A stretch of 64,000 nucleotides of DNA, taken from positions 62,001-126,000 of the forward strand of contig CANQUS010000002.1 of NCBI GenBank assembly GCA_947627055.1, read 5' to 3'. Each line of letters begins with the position of its first letter. Within the stretch, counting starts at the first letter, position 1. The position numbers and the translations under genes were made by a program. The notes under the pieces were generated by a model. The model saw only the letters and a program-made list of their open reading frames with translations, was not told where the DNA came from and did not search any database. This DNA comes from an uncultured Clostridia bacterium. Its GTDB lineage: Bacteria > Bacillota > Clostridia > Oscillospirales > Acutalibacteraceae. Positions 18,348-28,411 of the stretch are shown piece after piece.

Positions 18348-18484
18348 AAAACTGTTTTACGGGGCAAGCCCCTTATTAAAACGAATGACTGCAAATATTC
18401 ATTTCATATAGATTAAAGGCACAAAACGGACTTAATACTTTCTTTCCGTTTTGCATATTTTACTCGAAAGGTTGGAATTAAACT

Positions 18485-19765
18485 ATGGTAAAGGCTATTG
18501 TCGGCGCAAACTGGGGCGACGAGGGCAAGGGAAAAATCACTGATGTTCTCGCGGCTCGATCTGATATGGTTATACGCTTCCAGGGCGGAAGCAACGCAGG
18601 TCACACTATCATCAACAACTACGGACGTTTCGCCCTGCATCAGCTTCCGAGCGGTGTTTTCTATGATAATATCACAAATATTATCGGCAACGGCGTTGCG
18701 CTTAATGTTGATAATTTTATCAGGGAACTCAACGAGCTTAAGGAACGCGAAGTTAAAAACGTGCATATACTGGTATCTGACAGGGCGCAAATCGTCATGC
18801 CGTATCATATCCTTTTTGACTGTTATGAGGAAGAAAGGCTCGGCGGCAGAAGTTTCGGCTCTACAAAGTCCGGAATAGCCCCGTTCTATTCAGACAAGTT
18901 TTCAAAAATAGGCTTTCAGGTAAACGAGCTTTATGACGACCCTGAAGCACTAAAGGACAAAATAAACAGGATCCTTGAAGTCAAAAACTCGACGATCAGA
19001 AACCTTTACCACAAGGAAGGGCTTGACCCTGACGACATTTTTAATAAGCTCATGGAATACAAGGAAATGCTCAAGCCTTATGTCGCACCTACATTTGATA
19101 TTGTGAATGATGCGGTAAGAGCAGGAAAGAATGTTCTTCTTGAGGGTCAGCTCGGCACGCTCAAGGATACCGACTTCGGCATATATCCTATGGTCACATC
19201 ATCGAATACTATCGCAGGCTACGGCGCAGTCGGAGCAGGCGGCATCCCGCCATATGAGATAAAAGAAATTATCACTGTCGTTAAAGCATATTCTAGCTCT
19301 GTCGGAGCTGGCGAATTTGTAAGCGAGATTTTCGGAGATGAAGCCGAGGAGCTTCGCAAGCGCGGCGGCGACAAAGGTGAGTACGGCGCGACAACAGGCC
19401 GTCCGAGAAGAGTTGGTTGGCTGGATCTCGTCGCATCACGTTACGGCTGTAAGGTGCAGGGCGCGACACAGGTAGCCTTTACCGTTGTGGACGCACTCGG
19501 TTATCTTGACGAAATTCCGGTATGTGTAGGCTATGAGCTTGACGGAGAGAAAATCGACTACTTCCCCTCAACAACAAAATTAAAGAGGGCAAAGCCGATC
19601 CTTGAGGTCCTTCCCGGTTGGAAGTCCGACATAAGAGGAATCAGAGAGTACGACAGGCTACCTGAAAACTGCAGAAAATATATTGAATTTGCGGAAAAGG
19701 CAATCGGTGTTCCGTTTAAGATGATCTCAAATGGACCCAAAAGAGAGGACATCATTCTACGATAA
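18485..19765 (+). CDS. purA: adenylosuccinate synthetase
   Basis: PurA uses GTP and aspartate to convert IMP to adenylosuccinate. The 426-residue protein has the GDEGKGK loop near its start (NWGDEGKGKITD), the QGGSNAGHTI block, GQLGTLKDTDFG and TTGRPRRVGWLD. AAAGG upstream of the ATG is the ribosome binding site. It is followed after 16 nt by glmS, so the two are almost certainly co-transcribed. A hairpin-rich 180-nt spacer separates it from purB. Confidence 0.96.
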   Translation: MVKAIVGANWGDEGKGKITDVLAARSDMVIRFQGGSNAGHTIINNYGRFALHQLPSGVFYDNITNIIGNGVALNVDNFIRELNELKEREVKNVHILVSDRAQIVMPYHILFDCYEEERLGGRSFGSTKSGIAPFYSDKFSKIGFQVNELYDDPEALKDKINRILEVKNSTIRNLYHKEGLDPDDIFNKLMEYKEMLKPYVAPTFDIVNDAVRAGKNVLLEGQLGTLKDTDFGIYPMVTSSNTIAGYGAVGAGGIPPYEIKEIITVVKAYSSSVGAGEFVSEIFGDEAEELRKRGGDKGEYGATTGRPRRVGWLDLVASRYGCKVQGATQVAFTVVDALGYLDEIPVCVGYELDGEKIDYFPSTTKLKRAKPILEVLPGWKSDIRGIREYDRLPENCRKYIEFAEKAIGVPFKMISNGPKREDIILR

Positions 19766-19781
19766 GACGGAGGGATTATTT

Positions 19782-21611
19782 TTGTGTGGTATAGTTGGAT
19801 ACATAGGCTATGAACAGGCATCACCCCACCTTCTCAGAGGGCTTGAAAAGCTCGAATACCGTGGCTACGATTCAGCGGGTATATGCGTCTATGACGGCAA
19901 AATACTTGATGTTTTCAAGAGTAAGGGAAAGCTTAAGATCCTCAGTGAGATGATTCACGGCGGCGCCGATGTTAAGGGTACTGTCGGAATAGGTCACACC
20001 CGCTGGGCGACTCACGGAGAGCCCTCGGACATAAACTCTCACCCGCACCTAAGCGGTTCAGGAAAATTTGCGGTTGTTCACAACGGAATAATTGAAAATT
20101 ATATAAAGCTTAAGGAACACCTTATGCGTCGAGGTGTTAAGTTTTTTTCGGAAACCGACACCGAGGTTGTCGCGCAGCTCCTCGAGTATTATTACAACGG
20201 AAATATAATAGATACCGTCATCAAGGTCATGTCCAAAGTACACGGCTCATATGCACTTGGAATCATATGTATTGATAATCCCGACCAAATCATAGCCGTA
20301 AGAAAGGAAAGCCCGCTTATAATTGGACTTGGCAAAAATGAAAACTACATTGCAAGCGATATTCCCGCGATCCTCGCAAAGACAAGGGACATTTACAGGC
20401 TTGAAAACGATGAAATAGCAATTCTTACACGTTCCGACGTAAGGATAATCAATACCGACAAGGAAGAAATCAAGAAAGAAATTCAACATATAAATTGGGA
20501 TATATCCGCCGCTGAAAAGGGCGGATATGAGCATTTTATGTTTAAAGAAATCATGGAGCAGCCGAAGGCATTTCGCGACACTATAAATCCCAGGATCAGG
20601 GGCGATAGGGTCGTTCTTGATGATGAAATCAATCTCACTCCCGAGCAGCTCAAGAACTTTAGCAAAATATGTATTGTAGCCTGCGGCTCTGCGTATCATG
20701 TCGGAGTTGTAGCAAAGTATATTTTTGAACAAACACTCAGGATACCTGTCGAGGTCGATATTGCGTCAGAGTTTCGCTACCGCAACCCCATCATTGACAA
20801 GAAGACACTCGTCATAGTTATCAGTCAATCGGGTGAAACCGCAGACACTCTCGCGGCTCTGCGAGAATCAAAAAAATGCGGATCATATATTATTTCTATA
20901 GTCAATGTCGTGGGCAGCGCGATCGCCAACGAATCTAACGACGCTATATACACATGGGCAGGTCCTGAAATTGCCGTTGCGACAACAAAGGCATACAGTA
21001 CACAGCTTGCAGTTGTATATCTGCTCGCGCTATACTTCGGAGATATTCTCGGAACAATTTCCACAATGGATTATAATAAATATCTCTCAGAGTTGAGGCT
21101 CATTCCCGATAAAATTGAACAAATTCTCGAAAACAAGGAGAATATACAGTACTTTGCCTCACAACAGTTTGATAACAAGGATATTTTCTTTATCGGAAGA
21201 AACCTTGACTATGCGTTGTCACTTGAGGGATCATTAAAGCTTAAGGAAATTTCGTATATTCATTCCGAGGCTTATGCCGCAGGAGAATTAAAGCACGGAA
21301 CTATATCGCTTATTGAGAAGGGAACTCTTGTTGTAGCACTCGCAACGCAAGAAGATCTTTTCGATAAAATGATCAGCAATATTGTCGAAGTTCGTACAAG
21401 AGGCGCAGTCGTCCTCGGCTTGACATGTGAAGAAAGTACCGAAATAGAAAAATGTACCGATTTTACCTTCTACATTCCGAAAACCTGCGATCTCATGCTG
21501 CCGTCACTTGCGGTTATTCCGTTACAGCTTTTTGCTTACTATGTTGCTTCACTCAAGGGCTGTGATATAGATAAGCCGAGAAACCTCGCTAAGTCTGTAA
21601 CAGTCGAATAG
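19782..21611 (+). CDS. glmS: glutamine-fructose-6-phosphate aminotransferase
   Basis: GlmS makes glucosamine-6-phosphate for peptidoglycan. The start is TTG at 19782, giving MCGIVGYIG so that Cys2 becomes the N-terminal nucleophile; GGAGGG at 19769-19774 is 7 nt upstream. The N-terminal Ntn glutaminase domain is followed by two SIS sugar-isomerase domains ([18 protein letters not shown]) and ends with NLAKSVTVE. Length is 609 residues. Only 16 nt separate it from purA, so there is no room for a glmS ribozyme; control must come from the purine promoter or later steps. Its neighbours on both sides are purine genes, which is an uncommon place for it. Confidence 0.96.
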   Translation: MCGIVGYIGYEQASPHLLRGLEKLEYRGYDSAGICVYDGKILDVFKSKGKLKILSEMIHGGADVKGTVGIGHTRWATHGEPSDINSHPHLSGSGKFAVVHNGIIENYIKLKEHLMRRGVKFFSETDTEVVAQLLEYYYNGNIIDTVIKVMSKVHGSYALGIICIDNPDQIIAVRKESPLIIGLGKNENYIASDIPAILAKTRDIYRLENDEIAILTRSDVRIINTDKEEIKKEIQHINWDISAAEKGGYEHFMFKEIMEQPKAFRDTINPRIRGDRVVLDDEINLTPEQLKNFSKICIVACGSAYHVGVVAKYIFEQTLRIPVEVDIASEFRYRNPIIDKKTLVIVISQSGETADTLAALRESKKCGSYIISIVNVVGSAIANESNDAIYTWAGPEIAVATTKAYSTQLAVVYLLALYFGDILGTISTMDYNKYLSELRLIPDKIEQILENKENIQYFASQQFDNKDIFFIGRNLDYALSLEGSLKLKEISYIHSEAYAAGELKHGTISLIEKGTLVVALATQEDLFDKMISNIVEVRTRGAVVLGLTCEESTEIEKCTDFTFYIPKTCDLMLPSLAVIPLQLFAYYVASLKGCDIDKPRNLAKSVTVE

Positions 21612-21636
21612 TTTAAAATTATCTGAGGTGAAAGCT

Positions 21637-23178
21637 ATGGAAATTAAAAATGAAGCTGTTTTAATACTTGACTTTGGCGGTCAATACAGCCAGTTGATAG
21701 CAAGACGTGTGCGTGAGCTCAACGTATATTGTGAAATTAAGCCCTACAGAATTTCTACAGATGAAATTAAAAATACAAAGTATAAGGGTATAATTTTTTC
21801 GGGCGGTCCGAACAGTGTTTATGCGGAAAACGCTCCGCAATGCGACGAAAAAATCTTTGATTTGGGCATACCTGTTCTTGGTATATGCTATGGCGCGCAG
21901 CTTATGGCTAAGATGCTCGGCGGTGAGGTCAGCCAATCACTTGTCCGTGAATATGGCAACGCAAATGTCACCTTTGACAATACCGATGCACTTTTTCAGA
22001 ACGTAAAAGATGAAAGCGTCTGCTGGATGAGCCATACCGACTATATTTCAAGAGTTCCCGACGGCTTTAAAATCACCGCAAGAACGGATGACTGCCCTGT
22101 CGCCGCTATGGGGAATCCTACACGCAATCTTTATGCTATGCAGTTTCACCCCGAGGTTCAGCATACGAAGGAGGGTATGCTATATCTCAAGAATTTTCTC
22201 TATAACGCCTGCGCCTGCGCCGGCGACTGGAAAATGAGTTCCTTTGTTTCCGACACGGTAAAGCTTCTAAAGGAAACTATCGGAGACAAAAAAGTTCTCT
22301 GTGCCCTTTCAGGCGGAGTTGACTCCTCTGTTGCCGCTGTCCTAGTACATAAAGCGATAGGTAAAAATCTCACCTGCATTTTTGTTGACCACGGACTGTT
22401 GCGTAAAGATGAGGGCGATCAGGTTGAAAATGTATTTAGGGAGCAGTTTGACATGAACCTCATACGCGTAAACTGCAAAGACAGATTCCTTGCAAAGCTC
22501 GCAGGTGTTTCCGATCCTGAGCGCAAGAGAAAAATCATTGGTGAGGAGTTTATTCGCGTATTTGAGGAAAAGGCAAACGAGCTTGGCAAGATGGATTACC
22601 TCTGTCAGGGTACGATATATCCCGATGTTGTAGAAAGCGGTGTAGGTGAAGCGGCAGTCATAAAAAGTCACCACAATGTTGGCGGACTTCCTGAGGATGT
22701 GAACTTTGAGGGAATCATTGAACCGCTTCGCTATCTCTTTAAGGATGAAGTTCGCAAGGCAGGATTGGAGCTTGGTATCCCATCTTTCCTCGTATGGAGG
22801 CAGCCATTCCCGGGTCCCGGTCTCTCAATACGCATACTCGGAGAAATAACCGACGAGAGGCTTGATATTCTCAAGGATGCTGACGCGATAATGCGTGAGG
22901 AGATAGCAAATGCGGGTCTTGACCGCGATATTAACCAGTATTTTGCGGTTCTCACAAACATTAAAAGTGTTGGCGTTATGGGTGACGGCAGGACCTATGA
23001 TAATACCATTGCCCTCCGCGCTGTAACTACAAGCGACTTTATGACAGCGGACTGGGCGCATATCCCCTATGATGTACTTGGAAAAATTTCGAGCAGAATT
23101 ATCAATGAGGTTCAGCACGTTAACCGCGTTGTTTATGACATTACGAGCAAGCCCCCGGCTACCATTGAGTGGGAATGA
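21637..23178 (+). CDS. guaA: GMP synthase (glutamine-hydrolysing)
   Basis: GuaA aminates XMP to GMP. It has a class-I glutamine amidotransferase domain (nucleophile Cys in GICYGAQ, His in MQFHPEVQH), then the ATP-pyrophosphatase domain with LSGGVDSSV and the dimerisation domain with [12 protein letters not shown], ending in the conserved PPATIEWE. I start at ATG 21637, 7 nt after GAGGTG; a GTG at 21628 lies in the binding site. The protein has 513 residues. The 3' end of guaA is a known integration site for genomic islands, and here the region right after it is full of mobile-element debris. Confidence 0.96.
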   Translation: MEIKNEAVLILDFGGQYSQLIARRVRELNVYCEIKPYRISTDEIKNTKYKGIIFSGGPNSVYAENAPQCDEKIFDLGIPVLGICYGAQLMAKMLGGEVSQSLVREYGNANVTFDNTDALFQNVKDESVCWMSHTDYISRVPDGFKITARTDDCPVAAMGNPTRNLYAMQFHPEVQHTKEGMLYLKNFLYNACACAGDWKMSSFVSDTVKLLKETIGDKKVLCALSGGVDSSVAAVLVHKAIGKNLTCIFVDHGLLRKDEGDQVENVFREQFDMNLIRVNCKDRFLAKLAGVSDPERKRKIIGEEFIRVFEEKANELGKMDYLCQGTIYPDVVESGVGEAAVIKSHHNVGGLPEDVNFEGIIEPLRYLFKDEVRKAGLELGIPSFLVWRQPFPGPGLSIRILGEITDERLDILKDADAIMREEIANAGLDRDINQYFAVLTNIKSVGVMGDGRTYDNTIALRAVTTSDFMTADWAHIPYDVLGKISSRIINEVQHVNRVVYDITSKPPATIEWE

Positions 23179-23234
23179 TTTGCGAAGTCTGAAAACCCGC
23201 ATAAACACTCGATTTTTGACCGCTCAACTCCCAA

Positions 23235-23261
23235 TTTGATAGCAAAAAAATGATAGCAGGC
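23235..23261. repeat. TTTGATARC repeat, plus-oriented copy
   Basis: TTTGATAGC followed by a second TGATAGC. An inverted relative is at 24233-24260 (on the minus strand TTTTTGATAACAA then TTTGATAACAG). The pair brackets the mobile-element debris after guaA and may be remains of recombination-site arms; this is a suggestion only. Confidence 0.35.
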
Positions 23262-23319
23262 TGAAAAACGCATTTATTTCGGGTTTCGGATGGCTTGCAG
23301 GTATATCTGAATCAATCTA

Positions 23320-23357
23320 AAAGGCATTACTGGCTTTTGCAAGTCGGTAATGCCTTT
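23320..23357. terminator. bidirectional terminator after guaA
   Basis: AAAGGCATTAC (23320-23330) pairs with GTAATGCCTTT (23347-23357), followed by TTTT on the plus strand and TTTTAGATT on the minus. It closes the guaA side and the decayed regulator on the minus strand, which ends at 23366. Confidence 0.85.
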
Positions 23358-23365
23358 TTTTGTGT

Positions 23366-23696
23366 TTATTCGTCTTTCAACTGCTCCTTGAAGGCCTCAA
23401 CCAAAAGTATCGCTAAGCTCCTGCGATGGAACGCTTGCTCGAATTTCGATATCGTCGTACTTTGGATAATGATAGTGACGGTTGTCGTATTCTTCCCTGT
23501 TGATTTCACCCGTCCTGAGCTTGTCCGCCTGCGTCAGTGCTGCGGTGATCTCCGCTTTTGGGAAACTGGTTTCCATTTCATATTGTGCCATCCGAACATT
23601 GGCGCTCTTTTCGGGGAAGCCCAGCAGCATACCAAGATATTTCTGCCTAATTCCTCGCATGGTGCGGAAAAAATGTATTCTCTTACCGATTGCCAT
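23366..23696 (-). pseudogene. decayed XRE-type regulator of a mobile element
   Basis: The N-terminus MAIGKRIHFFRTMRG, IRQKYLGMLLGFPEKS and VRMAQYE is an XRE helix-turn-helix type common on clostridial integrative elements. It then jumps, in frame, from KAEITAALTQ to ADKLRTGEINREEYD, which in the family is the far C-terminal part, so the middle (about 60-70 residues) is deleted. Near the end, PSQELSD is followed by a frameshift: the other frame restores LLVEAFKEQLKDE and a stop at 23366. Deletion plus frameshift make it a pseudogene. It is evidence that an integrative element once sat next to guaA. Confidence 0.65.
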
Positions 23697-23739
23697 TGTG
23701 ATCTCACTCCCTACCTATGTACTTTGATGGACAGTATAA

Positions 23740-24012
23740 GAACCTGTCAAGCCACTGGTCGTATTTTCTGCGAAAATCTTCTTGCTCAGAAATTCCATCA
23801 AAAAACTCCTAATTTGGTATGGGGCATTGACCGCTTCCTCTCCATCGATACCTTGCGCGGCGCCGTCCGGCTGTGGGGGTATCCGAGGACGTCCTGTTCC
23901 ACACAGATTGGGAATGCCGATTCACCTCCGCAGACTTCCGCAAGGTGATCGATGAACTTCACATGGTGCGATCCTTCTCTGCAAATGTGAACCTGTACTG
24001 CTTGCAGCTTTA
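23740..24012 (+). pseudogene. IS3-family transposase OrfB fragments (rve domain)
   Basis: Two pieces in different plus-strand frames resemble an IS3/IS150 integrase domain. The first, around 23770-23840, reads LLAQKFHQKTPNLVWGID, like the F-x-P-N-x-V-W-x-D start of the rve domain. The second, around 23876-24012, reads VSEDVLFHTDWECRFTSADF and then RKVIDELHMVRSFSA, matching LIFHSDQGCQYTS plus the following helix. The segment between them is missing, and the second catalytic acid region is altered (HTDWE for HSDQG). No complete frame exists, so it is inactive debris. Confidence 0.55.
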
Positions 24013-24113
24013 ATTCCCTGCTGTATCTCCTATTACTTCTTCTCAACATAATTAAATCCCCTTAGTGTAGTCTTGAAAATCCTTTTGTTTTTTCAAGTGT
24101 CTACTCTAAGGGG
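23993..24113 (-). mobile_element. IS3-type element end with 5' fragment of orfA
   Basis: On the minus strand MLRRSNRRYSRELKLQAVQ starts at 24049 and matches the N-terminus of IS3/IS150 OrfA; similarity ends after about 19 residues. Just upstream, CCCCTTAG (24058-24065) and CTAAGGGG (24106-24113) with TTGAAAA/TTTTCAA inside form a long imperfect inverted repeat typical of the leader of such elements. Orientation is opposite to the OrfB fragments next to it, so at least two insertions or an inversion are involved. Confidence 0.55.
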
Positions 24114-24232
24114 AGTATATCATGTTTCCCACAGCTAAGGGCTTTGTAATATGGATTTTTTCAGCCGCAAGCCATCAGAAAATATTTCGATAACCTGTAA
24201 ACCAATGGGTGGCAGAAATGATAATGCCTTTC

Positions 24233-24260
24233 GGGGCTGTTATCAAATTGTTATCAAAAA
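24233..24260. repeat. TTTGATARC repeat, minus-oriented copy
   Basis: Inverted relative of 23235-23261; on the minus strand TTTTTGATAACAATTTGATA and then ACAG. Between 24114 and the YhgE-like gene stop at 24334 nothing else is recognised. Confidence 0.35.
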
Positions 24261-24333
24261 GCACACGTTCCTGCGACTGCCTACGTATTTCCATTTTTCT
24301 CTTTATCAAACTATTGACAAAGAGTCTATTTTC

Positions 24334-27300
24334 TTATGCTTTGCTTTCCGCCGCGAAAGTCGGGTGTGCAGATTCTTCATAGTTCTCTGTGGTTCTGCAT
24401 CTTCTTACAAATCCGATCAGCAGCAATCCGGCGAAAATCGCACTAAGAACAGCCATGAATATGATGTCAACCGTGATGCTTTGTCCCGAGGCGATACCGC
24501 TTCTGAATCCGTGTACAGTATAGCTGAACGGTAGATAAGGATTTATGAGCTGATAGAAAACAGGCGAAAGCTCTAAGGGATATGTGCCCGCACATCCGCT
24601 GAGTTGAACGACCATGACTACTAACAGCAGAAAATCGCCAACAATACCTATAAAGTAGTTTACAGTATATTCAAAAATCAGGAATGCTATGGAAGAAATG
24701 CAGGCGATCACTATTACTGTGCCCAGATATTTCGGCTCAAAACCGTTGAACAGCATTAACGCGAAAACCATAACAAGTGCCTGCATGATTGCCAGTATGC
24801 AAAGCTCAACAATCTGTTTTAGCCATTCTACGGCAGGATGGCGTCCAATTTTCTTTTTGCTAGGTTCAAGAATGACACAGAATGCAAGTCCTGCTACCCA
24901 TAAGCCTACCGCCATCATGTAAGCGGCCATTGCGTTGCCGTTGGTTGGAACTTCAGTCTTAAAGCTTTCTTCTGCGTCTATCGGCGAAGCAAACATTTCA
25001 AGATTTGCAGTATCGGCATTGATAGAATTTATTTCCTCATATCCGTTATTAAGCGCTGTTTGAAGCTCTGCGGCTCCGTCCTTAAGATCACCAATTCCGC
25101 TACCGAGAGTTTCCGAACCGTCTGTGAGCTGTAACACACCGTCGCTGATCTTCACCGCGCCGTCTGAAAGCTGTTGCGCACCATCTGTCAACTTGCTATT
25201 ATTGGAGGTAAGTGTTGCTGCGCCATCATACAGCTGCTGCGCACCGCTCTTTAATTTGTCTGTACCGTCAGTCAAACCTGTGGAGAGCGTTTGCATCCCG
25301 TCATTCAGTGTATTCGCACCGCTGAGCAGCGCAGGTGAATTGGATGTAAGAGTCTGCATACCGCTGTCCAGCTTGCTGATACCGTCCGTATATGTCTTGA
25401 CGCCGTCCACGATGGATCGGCTGTTTGCATCCAGCTCTGCAAGTCCTGCTTTCAAGGTGTCTGTACCGACAAAATACGCGCTTGTACCATCCACAAGTGC
25501 ATCGGAATTTGCATCGATCGTTTTTAACCCTTCATTAAGAGTGTTGATGCCGCCTGCCAGCTCTAAAGCACCGCTTCGGAGTGACTCTGAACTGCTGTCA
25601 AGTTTCGCGGCTCCGTCTGAAAGAGTTGTTATGCCGCTGCTCAGTTGAGTAAAGCTGTTCGAAAGCTCTTGATTATTTGAAGCAAGTACATCAAGTCCGT
25701 TTTTCAGTTCAGTTGCTCCCGATGTATAGGCAGTAACACCTTGTGAAAGCTGTTCTGCACCATCTGAAAGTGTGATTATGCCGTCATTTACCAACGACAT
25801 AGCCTGCACAACACCCATTGTATCAGGCGTTGTGCCTGTTTTATCAAGCGCGTTCTGCACGCTGACCAAGCTGCCCTGAAGTTTAGTGATCGCACCGTTT
25901 ACAGATGGCAGAAGCCGATCCGCTTTGGTTTTAAGCGTACCGATACCGTTTTTCAATTCGTTGAAGGATGACGCAAGCTGAGAAACTTCATTGCCTGAAA
26001 CTTCCATATTATGAAGCTCTCCACCAATTTCTGAAACACTATTTCCGCAGTTGCTGAGTGAATCGGTTATACTAATCAATTCCGGCTCGCTCATCAGTTC
26101 AGGATGCTTTTGCAGTAACGCGGCAAGCTCTTCGCTTATATTTTCCAAATTGCTTTGCATTGTCTGTGCCTGTGTACCAATATTCTGAGCTGATGTGCTG
26201 ATACCTTGAACAGCCTGCTCGCTTTGGTCAGTGTTTATGTTGGAAACCGCTGTATTAAGCCCTCCTATTCCTTCATTCAACTGAGAAAGACCGCTCTGGA
26301 GCATCGCAAGCTGCTGTGTCTGCTCATCAGAAAGACCGCTGTCAAGCTGCGAAGAAAGAGCATTCAGACCATCAAGCAATTGTCCGCTTGCGGATGCAAG
26401 CTGCTTTGTACCGTCGGCGGCCTGCACCGCTCCTGCAAGAAGTGCCGCATTTTTTGCTGTAAGCTGTGCCGCACCTGTCTCTGCCGAGGAAACGCCTGAC
26501 ATATATTGTGCCATGCCGACAGAAATCGTGTCCGCTCCGGAAGCGACCTGATTTGCACCGCCGGATAACTGCGCTGTGCCTGTCGTGTAAGCATCAATGC
26601 CTGCCAGCAAGGTGGGTATATTGTCTGATATTGTCTGTGCCCCACCTGCTGCCTGCGCGACACCTACCGTATACTCAGAAAGCCCTTTTCTGATTGCCGG
26701 CTGATTATCTGCAAGAGTGTTTGCACCCTGATATGCGGCAGCTACGCCGTCGGCATATTTGCCTATGCCGTTTATGAGCGTCTGTTTGTTGGCTTTAAGC
26801 TCAGCCGTACCGTCAGCCGCCTGCTGAACGCTCGGACAATACTTGTTTAATCCTGAAAGAAGTGCTTCTGAACCGCTTAAAAGCTTATCAGCGCCGCTTG
26901 ATGCTGACGCTGAAAACTCTGCCAAGCCGTCATTCAGCCGCAAAGAGCCTTTCTTCAAACTTACCGCGCCTTTGGTATAGTCACCTATTCCCTCGACAAG
27001 TGTCTGTGCACCGTTTTCAAAGGTAAGCATGCTGTCAGAAAGCAGTTTCAGGTTTTCTGTTATAGTATCATTTCCATCATTAAGCTGCTGTGAACCGCTA
27101 TAAAGTTGTCCCGCACCATCAGCGGCTTCACTAAAGCCGTCACCAACTGTGCCAAACTGATCAAATATTGTTTCTGCATAGCTTTCGGTAACACTAGCTG
27201 AAATCTCTTTTTCAATTTTTTCCAGTGCCGACTCGCTCATTTTGGAAGCAATATAGTTTGTGCCGGGGTTGGTTTTGTAACTGAGCCGCATTTTCTGTGG

Positions 27301-27663
27301 ATGCTCATCAAGCAGTGTAGCGGCGTTTGCCGAAAAATTTTCGGGTATGGAAATCACCATGTAATAGCTTCCGTCGGCAAGTCCCTCGTCCGCTTCATTC
27401 CTGCTTACAAAATGAAAATCCAGAGATTTTTTGTCCTTTAGCTTATCAACAAGCTCATCGCCGATTGCAAGCTTTTTGCCGTCATTTTCAGTCGGCTTGT
27501 CAGAATTGACTATTGCAACCGGCAACGAATCGACATTTCCGTACGGATCCCACATTGATCCTAGAAACAGGGTCGTGTAGATTGTCGGAATACATAATAT
27601 CCCGATCATGGCGATCGCCTTAAAATGTCGTTTGAAGAAGCTTTGTTTTTCGCCTGATCTCAT
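24334..27663 (-). CDS. giant YhgE/Pip-family membrane protein with long repeat domain
   Basis: A 1,109-residue protein; start ATG 27663 follows GGAGGA by 6 nt. One N-terminal transmembrane segment (IAMIGILCIPTIYTTLFLG) precedes a YhgE/Pip N-terminal region (DPYGNVDSLPVAIVNSDKP). About residues 170-860 are dozens of repeats of the type L-x-x-G-x-x-x-L-x-x-G/N rich in Ala, Ser, Thr and Asp, predicted as an extended helical or coiled structure outside the cell. The C-terminus has about five membrane helices of the ABC-2 type. Relatives include phage infection protein Pip and, in streptococci, components linked to type VII secretion and lipid export; no substrate is known here. A TetR gene lies directly upstream. 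Confidence 0.88.
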   Translation of the reverse strand: MRSGEKQSFFKRHFKAIAMIGILCIPTIYTTLFLGSMWDPYGNVDSLPVAIVNSDKPTENDGKKLAIGDELVDKLKDKKSLDFHFVSRNEADEGLADGSYYMVISIPENFSANAATLLDEHPQKMRLSYKTNPGTNYIASKMSESALEKIEKEISASVTESYAETIFDQFGTVGDGFSEAADGAGQLYSGSQQLNDGNDTITENLKLLSDSMLTFENGAQTLVEGIGDYTKGAVSLKKGSLRLNDGLAEFSASASSGADKLLSGSEALLSGLNKYCPSVQQAADGTAELKANKQTLINGIGKYADGVAAAYQGANTLADNQPAIRKGLSEYTVGVAQAAGGAQTISDNIPTLLAGIDAYTTGTAQLSGGANQVASGADTISVGMAQYMSGVSSAETGAAQLTAKNAALLAGAVQAADGTKQLASASGQLLDGLNALSSQLDSGLSDEQTQQLAMLQSGLSQLNEGIGGLNTAVSNINTDQSEQAVQGISTSAQNIGTQAQTMQSNLENISEELAALLQKHPELMSEPELISITDSLSNCGNSVSEIGGELHNMEVSGNEVSQLASSFNELKNGIGTLKTKADRLLPSVNGAITKLQGSLVSVQNALDKTGTTPDTMGVVQAMSLVNDGIITLSDGAEQLSQGVTAYTSGATELKNGLDVLASNNQELSNSFTQLSSGITTLSDGAAKLDSSSESLRSGALELAGGINTLNEGLKTIDANSDALVDGTSAYFVGTDTLKAGLAELDANSRSIVDGVKTYTDGISKLDSGMQTLTSNSPALLSGANTLNDGMQTLSTGLTDGTDKLKSGAQQLYDGAATLTSNNSKLTDGAQQLSDGAVKISDGVLQLTDGSETLGSGIGDLKDGAAELQTALNNGYEEINSINADTANLEMFASPIDAEESFKTEVPTNGNAMAAYMMAVGLWVAGLAFCVILEPSKKKIGRHPAVEWLKQIVELCILAIMQALVMVFALMLFNGFEPKYLGTVIVIACISSIAFLIFEYTVNYFIGIVGDFLLLVVMVVQLSGCAGTYPLELSPVFYQLINPYLPFSYTVHGFRSGIASGQSITVDIIFMAVLSAIFAGLLLIGFVRRCRTTENYEESAHPTFAAESKA

Positions 27664-27679
27664 AAATGTCCTCCTTTTT

Positions 27680-27725
27680 TGTGGTTTCAATTTTACTATA
27701 TCAATCTGTGTTGTTTTTTGAAACC
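27680..27725. promoter_or_regulatory. promoter with GGTTTCAA/TTGAAACC inverted repeat upstream of YhgE-like gene
   Basis: GGTTTCAA (27683-27690) and TTGAAACC (27718-27725) are perfect inverted copies flanking a minus-strand promoter whose -35-like TTTCAA lies in the distal copy, with 17 nt to TATAGT. They are candidate sites for the TetR protein encoded next door. Confidence 0.5.
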
Positions 27726-27810
27726 GACAATTTTTATCAGGTGTGAAATTTTTGTGCAAAAAACGTATTTTGCCTAAATTTCAAAACCATAATCATTCAT
27801 GTGTTCAGAC

Positions 27811-27844
27811 AAAAACTTCCTTCCGTCTTATCGGCGGAAGGAAG
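27811..27844 (-). terminator. terminator of tetR-type gene
   Basis: CTTCCTTCCG (27816-27825) pairs with CGGAAGGAAG (27835-27844); on the minus strand five T follow. It separates the regulator gene from the YhgE-like gene, so the latter needs its own promoter. Confidence 0.88.
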
Positions 27845-27856
27845 TACAGACTTTGA

Positions 27857-28411
27857 TTATTTTAATAAAAATTCATCGATCTTGTATTCTCTCATAATTT
27901 CGCACAGTCTCTTGAAGTCAGAAATAATATCGCTATGCATACCGCTGTCAAGCCAATCCATGACCACACCAAAGCAGACACACTTATAGTATCGAATCAA
28001 AATAGCTCTGTCACTGTCGGACAAAAGATCACCACTGTCCTCCAAAATTGAATTTATGAACATAGAGGTTATGTGTTCGCACACTCTCCATAGATAGCTT
28101 TCATATATTTCTCGGTTGGAAGAATTGTGGATATGCAGCACGGCGGTCTTGTTCTCCAGTACAAAGGAAATAGCAGCACTTAGCCATTCCTCTATTGAGT
28201 CTATCTTTGAACACGAATTTATAATTTTATCGGCCTCGGTATTGACGATCTCAGAAATCAGAGACGGTAGATCGCTGTAGTGATAATAAAAGCTGTTGCG
28301 ATTGATTCCGCAGCCATCTGTAATATCCTTTATTGTTATTTTGTTGATCGGGCGTTCGTTGAGCAGCTTTATCAATGAATTTCTGATTGCCGCCTTGGTG
28401 AGATTTGACAT
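27857..28411 (-). CDS. TetR/AcrR-family regulator
   Basis: A 184-residue regulator. The N-terminal helix-turn-helix is clear: TKAAIRNSLIKLLNE, then KITIKDITDGCGINRNSFYYHYSDLP. The C-terminal ligand-binding part (about 60-184) is alpha-helical and resembles the DhaS-like/TetR_C_8 type in style. It is in the same direction as the YhgE-like gene, 193 nt upstream of it, but separated by a terminator. TetR regulators next to efflux or Pip-type membrane proteins usually repress them; the inverted GGTTTCAA copies in the intervening promoter fit this (inference). Effector unknown. Confidence 0.9.
   Translation of the reverse strand: MSNLTKAAIRNSLIKLLNERPINKITIKDITDGCGINRNSFYYHYSDLPSLISEIVNTEADKIINSCSKIDSIEEWLSAAISFVLENKTAVLHIHNSSNREIYESYLWRVCEHITSMFINSILEDSGDLLSDSDRAILIRYYKCVCFGVVMDWLDSGMHSDIISDFKRLCEIMREYKIDEFLLK

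Noticed and set aside
19766..19781. glmS ribozyme upstream of glmS
   Set aside because: Only 16 nt separate purA from glmS, far too short for the ribozyme.
24689..26693. Several open frames on the plus strand opposite the YhgE-like gene
   Set aside because: They are products of the low-complexity repeat on the other strand; they have no ribosome binding sites or family resemblance.
25081..27063. Tandem DNA repeat within the YhgE-like gene
   Set aside because: The periodicity is in the protein (L-x-x-G); the DNA copies have diverged and do not form a simple tandem array.
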